Origin: Siphonodentalium dalli
Lineage: Eukaryota > Mollusca > Scaphopoda > Gadilida > Siphonodentaliidae
Direction of reading: 5' to 3'
DNA: 64,000 bases
NCBI GenBank assembly: GCA_032622095.1
Contig: CP136062.1
Coordinates: 160,268,875-160,332,874, forward strand
Part shown: positions 1 through 11,400 of the stretch, in pieces
Layout of the letters: each line of letters starts with the position of its first letter
How positions within the stretch are numbered: the stretch's first letter is position 1
The notes under the pieces: model-generated
Told to the model about the DNA's origin: nothing
Databases searched by the model: none
Seen by the model: the letters and a program-made list of their open reading frames with translations, nothing else
Position numbers and translations under genes: made by a program

Positions 1-534
1 ATTATGGATATCTGAACTGCACTTTTGAAAAAAAAATATTTTACAGAAGTTCCGAGTACCTGAAAACGGTGAAATTTTAGATATTTTTCATGCCATAAAG
101 GTATAGTAAATGATGTTATAATATCCAATTAGTCGATGGTTCTTAAGTATTGTGTCACAATAATCGCTTGTAACAAATTTCACAAAGAGATTCCTAATAG
201 ATTTTGAGAAAATCTATTTTGAAATACCCGGAAATTTTTACAAAACGTGAGTCTGACCCTTAACATATGCTAAGAATATGTTTGGCCCCACACAACTTGA
301 GCGCCCACCACCCATTAGATTGGGTATCCGCTACAGTACGGATGACAAGGAAGATTGTCATCAGGATTTGTAGAAGAAAAAAAAACATAATAAGTGTTTG
401 TTTGTTTGTCCATTCCCCACCTACCCAATATTAAAGAGCCCCCTGTTGGAAAAAGATCAGCCTGAAAGATTTGAATTTTTATTGTTCACGCAGTTTAGCC
501 ATAGATTATTGCTTTGATTTCACAAAATTGATGT
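1..534. other. No gene seen
   Basis: AT-rich sequence with short A runs. No open frame of note, splice-anchored exon or recognisable repeat end was found. Confidence 0.4.
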
Positions 535-960
535 GAGTTTTCTCTTATCTCAAATCATCAGATTCCAAAAACAACAACAAAATATTTTTGAAATGCTGCT
601 TCAGATATCAGAATCGATTAATTGCTCAAAAATAATGCTAACAGTCAACTATATTATAAAATCGCCCAAAACCTGTTATTTATCAACATTTTGTTCAACG
701 AAATTTGCCGGTTTGTCAAATATCTGACACCAAAAAAAAGCCACTTGATTTTAGAGTTATCCATCTTCATCCGCAATTTGGTCCGATACTGTCTTCCCGT
801 CAACTGTTTACTGTGCCACGAAAAATTATCAGTGATGAAAAATAATAGACTTAAAAAATTTATATCTGATCACTCTGAGCTTTGATGGATGGGTTCCTCG
901 ACTCGAATCAAATATGTTTTACCCTAGAATTAAGCCAAGGAAATAGTAATTTGCGAGCGT
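535..960 (-). repeat. Family B MITE, truncated copy
   Basis: The segment is the reverse complement of the family B copy near 62.65-63.01 kb. It contains the family's hallmark stretch (ATTTGATTCGAGTCGAGGAA on the minus strand) and the GGATGAAGATGGATAACTCT block. Neither TTAA terminus is clear, so this is a broken copy. Two small open frames in it are incidental. Confidence 0.7.
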
Positions 961-1446
961 TAATTCGGATTTTGCATCTTTAAGTTATTCTTAGTTATAT
1001 CTTAGATCAAATTCAGTTTGAAATTGAAAATGAAGAAAATAAAAAAAAATTCCATAATGAGTACGGAATATAGGCAAAGAAAAATATCAGCCTAATGGCC
1101 TTGTTCGCAAATACGCTGTGTACTCTGTAGACCTAGTCTGTCTCGAGGAATTCAGTCGAGAATCGATCTATGTGGTTATTGTTCATGGACTGGAAGGCTT
1201 CCCGTGGGCATGTCAACAAATCATAATATACACATAGCTCGAACCTATCAATTACACCTGGAAATAGTGTGTGCAGAATGAGGTTCCCAGAGGATGTATT
1301 TAGTGGCCAATATCACATTGGACATCGGACCACCCCACATTAGCTTGGGTACCAGCTATAAAGTAGATCAGGCCATGAATCTCTCCTCTGGCTTACGCCT
1401 GTGGCGATCATATTCAACCCGTTCAAAACCTGGGAACTTTTTGACA
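961..1446. other. Intergenic, one family E fragment
   Basis: No gene seen. Around 1,268-1,300 there is a short match to family E (GCAGAATGAGGTTCCCAGAG), the element seen better at 43.34-43.76 and 63.6-63.95 kb. Confidence 0.4.
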
Positions 1447-1913
1447 TTAAAGGCCCACTTAATTTTCTAGTCGCCGATTATTTTGTTATTGTGACTTGAT
1501 ATACGGTTTTAATAACAATCTATGCCATAAAATATGATTAAAATACTATATTTCATCACTAGTTGAAACATCTGTGTCTCAGAAGATGCCCACAGAGAAA
1601 TAGAAAACTGCTGAAGACTTCCCCCCTCTGGCACCCAGAATGCAACAGAATCAAACTTTTTCAATGGAAGGGGAAGAACTCTATCTTTAATATATAGAGT
1701 TATTCCCCCTGCATTGAAAATAATACTGATTTTTACTTCAATCTTGATGACAAAACGCGTTGGCAACTCAACAAAAACAACATGTCCAGAGTTTATTACA
1801 CCGGATAAGTTGATAATACTATGTTTTGGAGCTTCCTCTTTCAAATGGTATATAATATGGCATATATTTTATATAAAGTAATCTGGTGGTTTGAAAATTA
1901 AGTGGGCCTTTAA
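1447..1913 (+). mobile_element. Family A TTAA MITE, copy 1
   Basis: A 467-bp element bounded by TTAA on both sides, with inverted ends AGGCCCACTTAATTTT. TTAA target duplications are known for piggyBac and Kolobok superfamilies, so this is likely a non-autonomous relative. It contains an open frame of 111 codons on the minus strand, but the frame is broken in the sister copy at 2.1-2.57 kb, so I do not regard it as a gene. Confidence 0.85.
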
Positions 1914-2098
1914 GACCTGTTCTGGAGGGGAACTTTATAACATTGAAGAAACAATGCAGGGCATATATTTCTTTGTTAATACTTGTGCCTTAATAATCTA
2001 TTTCACAGTAGCAGTGTCCTAGCTGGAGGTTGCATGATTTTTGTAACTTGTGTGAGCCGATATCGAGCTGGAACCTTCACATACGGTGAAATACATTA

Positions 2099-2574
2099 TT
2101 AAAGGCCCACTTAATTTTCGAAACCCCAGATTACATTATATAAAATATATGCCATATTATATACCATTTGAAAGAGGAAGCTCCAAAACATTGTATTATC
2201 AACTTATCGGTGTAATAAGCTGTGGACATGTTGTCATTGTTGAGTTGCCAACGCGTTTTTTCATATATATTGCAGTAAAAAGCAGTATTATTTTCAATGC
2301 AGGGGAATAACTCTATATATTAAAGATAGAGTGCTCCCCCTTCCATTGAAAAGGTTTGAATTCTGTTGAAGTCCGGGAGTCAAAAGGGGGAAGTCATTAT
2401 ATGATTTGAGCAGTTTTCTATTTCTCTGTGGGCATCTTCTGAGACACAGATGTTTCAAATAGTGATGAATTATAGTATTTAATCATATTTTATGGCATAG
2501 ATTGTTATTAAAACCGTATATCAAGTCACTATACAAAAAATAATCGGCGACTCTAAAATTAAGTGGGCCTTTAA
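2099..2574 (-). mobile_element. Family A TTAA MITE, copy 2
   Basis: A 476-bp copy in the opposite orientation to the one 185 bp upstream, with the same AGGCCCACTTAATTTT ends and flanking TTAA. The two copies are homologous along their length with scattered substitutions and small indels. Confidence 0.85.
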
Positions 2575-3089
2575 AGAACAGTTATCGTCTGAGAAATATA
2601 TCACCTACATTGCATTTTCAATGTTATAAACTTCTCTGCCAGAAAATCAAAAAGTTCCCAGGTTTTGAACTGGTGGAGTATATAATCTCTACGGCGTAGC
2701 CAGGGTAGACATGCATGACAAAATCTACAGCTAAACTACAATATCATACCGATGAAATTCAGTTTGAACTTGAAAACGAAGAAAGTAAAATAAAATATTA
2801 GACGACGTAATGAGAGTTTGTTAACGCTCTCTGAAGTATGCACATTTGAAGTTGTCCCTCCACTCAAAATTATTGTTGTCTGGATGGTAACTTGAGTATT
2901 TTATAAATTTGTATTAAATTGGGTACGCGGACTACATTTTTGAAAGTTTCATTCACGTTTGAATTAAAATTTCTGACGAGTTTCTCTTGTGTTCCAAATA
3001 AACGTGCGAGTTGGAAATTTCATGTATGCTAATTTATTTCTCTTTGACCTAGTTTGATCAGGAACCAGGAGGGACCAAATAAAATAAAC
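2575..3089. other. No gene seen
   Basis: AT-rich intergenic sequence between a MITE and a tandem array; nothing recognisable. Confidence 0.4.
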
Positions 3090-4000
3090 GTGTAGACCAA
3101 AAATATGCATCGTACAGGGTGGTAATATTCTACGACCCTCATCTGATCGTCACCAAATTTCATAAAAATCTTCGGGATTATCTCTAGATGGGAGTAATCG
3201 ATTTTTCCCACCGAAATTCGTTAAAACATGGCTGTCGGAAGCAATCTTGCAATTAACTCTTTGTTGACTAAATCATTTGGCACACCAGCTATATACAGAC
3301 CACATCCCGCATCCGATCTTCACCAAACTTCACATGGATCTGTTGTTGGTGACTGCAAGATGGGAGCCATAATTTTTTTTCCGAATTTTTAAAAACATTG
3401 GTCGCCGGCAGCCATCTTTGATTTCAATCTTTGCATGGCTAAATTCTTTGGCACACGTACCCTACATACCACATTGCATCCCTGATCCAACCATCACCAA
3501 TTGCATGTGGATCTTCTGGGAGGGAGGGGGGGGGGGGGGGTCAGATGATAGCCATATTTTTTTCTTCAGAATTTCGTTTTAAAAAATCTTGGATTTTACT
3601 GTTGCATGAGTATATCCTTAGACACAATCTACATGCCAGTATGCCACTTCCCTCATCAGATCCTCACCAAATTTCATATCAGCTATCATTTTTTTTCTCA
3701 AAATTTTGCTGAAAAACATGGACGTCAGATGCCATCGTGCATGCATTTTACTCTTACTAAATCATTCGGCACATTCTCCAGGCCACACCCTCATCGGATG
3801 GTCTCCAAACTTCAAATGGATCTTCGGGGTGGCCATATTTTTTTTCTTCAAATATGTTAAAAAAAAACATGGCCGTCAGCGGCCATCTTGGATTTTACAT
3901 TTGAATATATCGGCACATCATGCAGCCCACATTTGTTGTACAAATGTTACAAACATTTACAGACATGTTTAGGATCACCTCTTGGTGGGAGTTATCGCAT
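3090..4000 (+). repeat. ~170-bp degenerate tandem repeat
   Basis: About five diverged units, each carrying blocks such as CACCAAACTTCA, GGATCTTCGGGGTG, AACATGGCCGTC and GCCATCTTGGAT. The array continues after the MITE at 4,490-4,620. Fragments in reverse orientation occur at 9.0-9.37 and 10.39-10.53 kb. A 16-17 nt G run lies near 3,525-3,541. Confidence 0.7.
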
Positions 4001-4489
4001 TTAAAGGTACCCAATCCGATCAGATGCTCCTAAATTACTATTTCTTTGGGGGTAAAAAATATTTGATTCGAGTCGAGGAACCCACCCATCAAAGCTCAGA
4101 GTGATCAGATATTGATTTTTGAAGTTTGTTATTTCATTTGTTTGTGGCCCAGAAACACGCCGTCAAACGGTGGTCTCGGTCAAAATTGCGGATGCATATG
4201 GATAACTCTAAAAACAAGTGATAATAAGGCCAAATTTCGTGAATAGTGTAGTGGTCGTATTGCACTTGTATTTAGAGTTATCCATCTTCATCCGCATTTT
4301 TGACCCAGACCATCCCTTTGAGGACGTGTTTCTGGGCCACAAACAAATGAAATAATAAACTTCAAAAAATAAATATCTGATCACTCTGAGCTTTGAAGGG
4401 TGGGTTCCTCACTCGAATCAAATATCTGTTATCCCCGAAGCCAAAGAAATAGTAATTTAGGAGCGTCTGATCAGATTGAGTACCTTTAA
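4001..4489. mobile_element. Family B MITE, complete palindromic copy
   Basis: A 489-bp element with TTAA at both ends and long inverted arms (about 220 bp each) that begin AGGTACCCAATCCGATCAGA. It splits the ~170-bp tandem array, since array sequence resumes right after the second TTAA. The arms hold the family blocks ATTTGATTCGAGTCGAGGAA and GGATAACTCT. No coding capacity is visible. Confidence 0.85.
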
Positions 4490-4620
4490 AAGATTTTCGA
4501 TGAAAAACATGGCCGCGGCAGCCATTTTGGATATTACTCTTATTGCCCTATAAGACACATCGATCAGCCTATCATCACCAAACATCAATACTGATCTTTG
4601 GGGTGACGTCTTTATTCAAA
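4490..4620 (+). repeat. Tail of the ~170-bp tandem array
   Basis: Continues the array interrupted by the family B MITE: AACATGGCCGCGGCAGCCAT and the CATCACCAAACATCA block are recognisable. Confidence 0.6.
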
Positions 4621-6047
4621 TATCATCGTTATTTAATCAATATTAATCCAGGATACATCTTACAGGGGTACTGTACGTCATTTTCAATAAATTCCGCGGT
4701 GATAACAACGATCTAATATCGATAATATATAGAAAAATAAGTACTTTGAGTCGAAGATGTATTCTGTAAGCGTTTAGGTTAATAGGTTATCTTAAAAAAT
4801 AAAAGTTAATAATTTGATATAAATTTAATTTATGGCTGGAGCCATAAATTAAATTACGAATTTCCGTCTACAAGACGTAATCAAAATAATTCACGGATAG
4901 TGGATTTGGCAACGCGTGGTACACATGATTCTGTAAACAATTTTGTTGATACGGGACGTATACTCAAGCCACTCACTGACTAGTGACTATACAATGATTT
5001 AAATGAGTATATGGGACCAGTATGCATATAATATAACATTTGTTTGATACATTCGCTTGAAAACTGTCAAAAAATTACTCGATAACGACAATTGGTAATT
5101 TCGCATTCCGGCTAATCTGCCATCCGTAACATTATGTCGTATTCAACATATTTTCAAATAATGGAAATCTGGTTACCTTATTCTACGACTCTGAGACTAT
5201 AGAAACCAACAACAACATTTAAGTACAGTATCCCTTTAATACCTTGATTTAATATAGTGATCCTGTGTCCCCTGTGGTTGGGATTATATATAAAAGAATA
5301 TCTAATCACCTCTTCTGATTAAGTATTTATTTATGCAGTATGCAATCCTATAAGAATCGCATGATAATTTTCCAACTATAACCCCCCACTTTCCCATTAA
5401 ATGACGAAATGTCCAGCTATAATAACAAATATCTTTCCACTTGATATATAGGGGCCTAGATATTGCTTGGCAAATACTATTAGATTGTCGAGACAATTCA
5501 AAATTTCAACTGCTATTCTTTCAGGTATGATATTTCCAACTTAAACACAGTATGATCAGGATTGGAAGGGGTGAAACACCCTCATGCCACCGGACTATCA
5601 CTACATCCCTGGTTCAGTGTGGTTATACGTACATATGCACTCAAATGCATGTTCAATACAAAAGCAGGGTCTCCGTGGGTAACGAACATGGCACAGATCA
5701 CACTTACTTGTCAGCCGCATGAAATCAATGATTAGTACAATGACGAACCAGCTCTCGAGCCAACAAGTAATCTCACAAAGCGCTCTCTTAACAAGGTCCT
5801 CGATCCGTCAAAACATTAAACCTCCGGAACAATTCAGACAACTTTTAAGCATTTTATCGACATCCATGGCCTCTGTTTTCTGGCAGGAACAATGCAGCTG
5901 CTCTGTTTGGGTCAATATGTGGATCACATTACATCTACATGCCAACAGTTTGCGTTTGTTCTTCTGAACTTTAGTGCACTGACAGACCCATAAACGAGAT
6001 CACTGAGTCGCGGCCATGTTGGATTCATCCAGCCCCCGTTCCGCGAT
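4621..6047. other. No gene seen
   Basis: AT-rich intergenic sequence. An 82-codon frame at 5,719-5,967 has a coding-like composition, but I recognise no family in it and see no splice sites that support it. Confidence 0.35.
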
Positions 6048-6290
6048 TTAAAGGTACTCAACCCGATAAAACTCCTCTCAATTACTATTTCAATGGCTTC
6101 GGGGGTCAAAAATATTTGATTCGAGTCGAGGAAGTCACCCATCAAAGCTCAGATTTGTTAGATATCGATTTTAGAAATCTATTATTTTTCATTATCGGGA
6201 ATTCTTTCTGGCCCAGAAGATAGTAAAAAATTCGTTATTATTACCCACTTGATTATAGAGTTATCCATTCTACCTCTTTGCAAACATGCG
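6048..6290 (+). repeat. Family B MITE, left half
   Basis: Begins with TTAA and AGGTACTCAACCCGATAAAA and runs through the ATTTGATTCGAGTCGAGGAA block to GAGTTATCCATTC. The right half is missing. Its closest relative in the window is the copy at 44.9-46.0 kb, which shares the unusual GATAAAACTCCTCTCAATTA variant. Confidence 0.7.
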
Positions 6291-7494
6291 CTATATAGTT
6301 ACCGGGGTATAAAATAATAGATATGAACCGAAGCCCATTGTCCGGTAATACTTGTATCGATTAATATTGATTATATTTCGAATATTTTCTGGTCTAAACG
6401 AGAGGCCGATCACGATCGGCAGATGGTTAACCCATCCTTTGGCCATAATAAATTATTATGATCGGAATCATAAATTAGAGATTTGATGTTGAATTATAGA
6501 GTATACTGTTATGTAATATTATAGACAAATGTACACAACACAAATTATTGGAATGTATGGGTCACTGGCATATATAAGAGAATGCACTGGCACAGGATAT
6601 GTACCGAAGAATACATACCAGCGCAACATTGGATTAAATGTGAAAAGGTGACCCGGACATGGAATACTTGGGTTAATAGTGTCCCATTTAAGTTTACAAT
6701 GATAATGTATCAAATTCTACCAAGAACACAGTCATCAAGATAAGCCACCTCATTGCTGATCCATTAATATCAATTATATAGCAGAGCTGTCAACTAATCA
6801 CTGGTTTTGTATATGTTGAACCTTGGTATCTCTATTAGACCTATAACATATATAATGACCTCAGACCATCTGCAGAGGGATATACTCAGCTGTGCAACGC
6901 AGCACATATTGTGTATTCTACTGTTAATAGCATGTCATGTGTATTGTTGAAACATTTTTAAAAAATACCATAGCTTTATCTGCACATTGGCATAAGAGAC
7001 ATCAGAAAATGACATAGTCATATTAATAGCTAAGTGGTCCAAAGGCATGGGAGGAATTTGTGAATTGGGTTTAATATCCAAACAAATTTACCAGTACATA
7101 ACACAAGATTTTGGACCGATTTAAACCAAATTTGGTGTGGCGACTCGGGGTTCCCTTGGCGGAGTTATAATGGTGTTAGTTTTCAAATTTTGTTAACTTG
7201 AATAAAAAAAAAAATTGAGCAAGGAGTTCAATAACTAAATTCTATAAAAAATATTTTTATTATTTATCTATTTTCTTTTTCTTTCCTGTTTGTTTCTTAA
7301 ATTGATCAAGAAGTTAAATCTATAAAAAAATATTTTTTAAGAGTGAATATTATTCGAAAAATAATCAGTTAAACATATTCGGATCAAACCCATATTCGAA
7401 CTCGATCTGTCTTTTCGGCTGAGAAATTCATATACAAAATTTGGTTCTGATCAGATAGAACATGTTTGAGTTATCGCACCATGCGTAGTTATAA
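6291..7494. other. No gene seen
   Basis: AT-rich DNA. A stretch near 6,295-6,390 (TTACCGGGGTATAAAATAAT) recurs in diverged form at about 57.57 kb, so it is probably a dispersed repeat. Confidence 0.35.
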
Positions 7495-7561
7495 GGACAG
7501 ACGGACAAAAAGACGGACAGACAGACAGACGGACGGACAGACGGACGGACGGACGGACGGC
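7495..7561 (+). repeat. GACG-type microsatellite
   Basis: Short-period array of GACG/GACA units. Similar GACG arrays mark dispersed repeats at 44.62 and 45.87 kb and, as CCGT, at 40.55 kb. Confidence 0.8.
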
Positions 7562-7919
7562 GAGTGGTCAATCCGGACGTCGACACTATGTTTACCATAC
7601 TATGGTATGGGTAAACATAAAACAGTGTGGTTGTTTAGCTAACGAACAATAGTGGTTAGTGCTAACATAGACTAGAAATTTTATTGTGTAATTTTGTCAT
7701 AAATAAACGTGAAATTTATATTATGTAATGCGATTCCATAAATTTCAAAAATATGAACAATAAAAAAAATTTATCTTAAAGATAGTGTATCTCTTCTGAG
7801 CCACAATTACAACAACAACAACAACATAATTGTATAACACCAGCTTTCCAGACTACAAATAGAATGTAAAAAAAACCAGGGTGAACAGGGACATCATTTG
7901 CCTTCTTGTCGGTCTGAAC

Positions 7920-8050
7920 ATTGGTTCCAAGCCTGGAAATAGTGTGCCTGGCATTTGCAGACTATATATTATACTTCCCAGAAGATGAAGCCTAAGCAGA
8001 GTGAGCCCACATAGGGTGAATTTGGTGATACAAACCCGCTGTGTACATGG
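7920..8050 (+). repeat. Family E-like fragment
   Basis: Contains GTGTGCCTGGCATTTGCAGA and AGGGTGAATTTGGTGATAC, a diverged piece of family E. It abuts a relic of the GGCT terminal exon, which suggests insertion into a third exon copy. Confidence 0.5.
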
Positions 8051-8071
8051 CATCATAGCCCGGTTCTTGAA
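8051..8071 (-). pseudogene. Relic of a third GGCT terminal exon copy
   Basis: About 20 bases match the first codons of the duplicated terminal exon (encoding Gln-Glu-x-Gly-Tyr-Asp-Ala on the minus strand). The flank on the exon's 5' side (8,072-8,130) is also homologous to the flanks of the two intact copies. The acceptor AG is lost and the rest of the exon is replaced by repeat DNA. The match is short, so this is moderate evidence for a former triplication. Confidence 0.5.
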
Positions 8072-8158
8072 TGTAAAATTTAAAGACGTAATGACTGTTC
8101 AGACTCCAGTTACAACAACAACAACATACAAAATCAAATTTAGCATACAATCTGGTTG

Positions 8159-8435
8159 CTATGTGGATTGAGGATTTGATTTCTGTAACAGTTGTAACAC
8201 CTCTGTATACACAGGGACGTCCCCGGAGTAACCATTGTGTGTTATGTTCCTCAGAAATTCCTGATAGCTTCCAGGAAGTCCATTCTGTTTTGCTCCTCGT
8301 TGAATGACATCTAAGTACTGTGGAGAGGGTATTGTTGTCTCGTTGTAATTCTTAATAATATAACACCGACACGGATACGTCTCCCCATCAGAACCACTCA
8401 CACTAACTTCCACAGTATCATAGCCCGATTCTTGT
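8159..8435 (-). CDS. GGCT: GGCT terminal exon, distal copy (3b)
   Basis: The exon is preceded by the acceptor tract TTTCATTTTTTCAG and starts with codons for Gln-Glu-Ser-Gly-Tyr, where Glu matches the family's catalytic residue. It then encodes the YPCRCY strand, the PSPQY block and NGYSGDVP, ending at TAG after KSNPQST. It is almost identical to the neighbouring copy at a period of 325 bp. Visible amino-acid differences include Ser/Gly in the VSxSG segment, Ser/Ile after NGLPG, Leu/Met near the end, and a different C-terminal tail. Confidence 0.85.
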
Positions 8436-11400
8436 CTGAAAAAATGAAAGATGTATTCAGTGTTCCAAACCTCCAGTTAAATCAACAACACATTGATCAT
8501 TTGATTTCTGTAACATTTGTAACACCTCTGTATACACAGGGACGTCCCCGGAGTAACCATTGTGTGTTATGTTCCTCAGAAATTCCTGATAAATTCCAGG
8601 AAGTCCATTCTGTTTTGCTCCTCGTTGAATGACATCTAAGTACTGTGGAGAGGGTATTGTTGTCTCGTTGTAATTCTTAATAATATAACACCGACACGGA
8701 TACGTCTCCCCATCAGAACCACCCACACTAACTTCCACAGCATCATAGCGATTTTCTTGTCTGAAAAATTCAAAAAATTGTATTCTGGGGCCGGAAACCT
8801 ACGTTACAATTTGCTCGAAAATGGTGGCAATATATATCACGCCTGGAATTCAATGTTCGTATTTTCTATATTTTTTCAAAGATATTAGCAAGTTTCAGTG
8901 AAGGGATTGTATTGTATTGTGTTGTATTGTATTGTATTGTGTATATGGAATTGTTTTCTCTATAAAATGTGAGGTGCAGGGTGGATGTGTTGATCATCAT
9001 CGATGGATTCAAATTTGAAATTCAAGATGGCTGCTGGTGGCCATGTTTTTAACGAATTTCAGAATAATTTGATGGCTCAATCATATCTAGAGGTCACACC
9101 GAAGAACTATATGAAGTTTGGATGAGAGATGTGGCATGTAGGGGGCCGACCGATTTAGTCATGCAAAGAGTAAAATCCAAGATGGTTGATATGGCGGCCA
9201 TGTTTTATTTTTAACGAAATTCGAAAATAATATGATGGCTCCTATCTAGTGAGCACCCCGAAGATCCGTACCAAGTTTGGTGATGATCGGATGAAGGATG
9301 TGGTATCTAGGGTGTGCCAAAGCTAGATTTATAGTCATGGAAAGATTACACGTCGACATTTAAAAAAAATATAAAATCGTTCAAATTCGAAAGCTCCCAT
9401 CATAAGGTGATCCTAAACATGCCTGTAAATTTTCAAAACATTTACTCGATAAATGCGGCCGGGCTGCAGGATGTCATGGTGCCGCAGGGATGTGGCTAGA
9501 GGGTCTCCGCTGGGGGGGGGGGGTGTCCACCTTGGGAATTTCCAACTGCACCCAGGAAACACCGGGCCGACCATGGTTGTTTGGCCCGGTGTGAGAATTT
9601 TTTTTAAACTATATACAAGAAAATCGCAAATCCTAGCATCTAGACTGGCCTCAACTGAAGCTTTCCTAGTGTTGGAAATTTCAAACCTCATGCTCCCCCT
9701 CAGGTTGGAAAATTCTTCAACTGATGACCATTTATGTCTACAAGTTTGACCAAATGTAGTAAAATATTGTTTTGCTAAACTAATTAGCAGTTTTGCATTG
9801 GCCATGTGGATGGGGCAATGACACACCGGGGCCGACCATGGTTCGGCCCGGTGTGCGAAAATTTGGAAATCTGAACAAGAAAATCGCAAAATCCTAACAT
9901 CTAGACTAGCCTCAAGCCTTCCTACTGTTGGAAATTTCAAACCCTACACCCCCACTTAGTTTGGAAAATTTCCAACTGATGACAATTCCAATGACAATGT
10001 TGACCAATTGTATGACAATATTGTTTTCTTAAATTAACTAGAAGTTTTTGACTGGCCACGGGGGAGGGACCAGGACACAAGCTTTCCAAGTGTTGGAAAT
10101 TTCCAACCTGTCACCCCCCCTAAGGTTGGAAAATTTCCAACTGATGTCCATTTCTGTCAAAATTTTGACAAAAAATAGGAACATATGCAAATATTGGTCG
10201 AAAAACAATAAATTCCCCCAATAAATTGTTTTATAATCAAACTACAAGAACATTTTCAACCTATTGTTGGTGTGAAATTTCGTTGTGTCAGGTATGAAAT
10301 TTCCAACTATTGAAAATATAGCTCTCTGCTGGGGGTGGGGGGGGGGTGAGACACCCCACCCCCCCCTCTAGCCACATCCCTGTGGTGCCGATTGATTCAA
10401 ATTTGAAATTCAAGGATGATTGCTGCTGGCGGTCATGTTTTCTTACAAGAATTTCGGAAAATAATGATTTCTCCCATCTAGAGGTCACCCCGAAGATCCG
10501 TATGCAGTGTGGTGACGAACGGATGACATGGACCACGAACAGGGTTAAGTTCACAGTGAAATAACTCCACTGCATATAGAAACCACTGACCCACAATTCA
10601 CCAGTCTATGACCTATGTCATTTATAATATTACACTGACACATAACATGCAGACCCAATATTTAAGTCACGTTTATAGGATAAAATAATTAACTTGTATT
10701 ATTTAAATAATATTGTTCATCGCTATATTCAACATATTCAACTATCATCAACAAGTACCATGAAACACACAATTGATTGTATTCTTATTTTCATTATTAA
10801 TAACTCTCCAATAATAAGATTTCCAATTTCAAAACCGTTGTGATGTAAATATTATACTGAATAATTATATGTATAGCCGTACCTGCCGTACAAACCTTTT
10901 CTGATAGTTGCAAGAAATAAGTAGTATACACATTAACCCTTTACCCAACAGGAGGGCCCTGTGCCAATGCATTCTCTTATATATGCGAGTCGACCATAGG
11001 TCGCCTCGCATATATAAGAGAATGCATTGGCTTAACACATTAAAAATTATAAAATTGTTAAAGAATGTAAGAAAAAATGGTAAAAAGTGTTAAAAAAAGA
11101 TTTTTTTTAGGCCAATGCATTCTCTTATATATGCGAGGCGACCTATGGTCGACTCGCATATATAAGAGAATGCATTGGCACAGGGCATAACTATAACCAT
11201 CACAATGTGGTCAATGAGCCGGTTCCAATGATATCCATATTTGTATGGTTTTATTGAGACAGACCCAAGATATTTTAGGTTGTTGAAGCTTTATTTGGCC
11301 GGTTTGTTGGGTAAAGGGTTAAGGGTCACATCATACACTCGCAAATTTGCCAGGCATTCTTTTGCAGACATTTCGGTATATAGATAGCTACAATGTTCCC

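Noticed and set aside
1509-1844. 111-codon frame inside a family A MITE
   Set aside because: The sister copy at 2.1-2.57 kb has stops in the corresponding frame, and the element is short and palindromic-ended; probably not coding.
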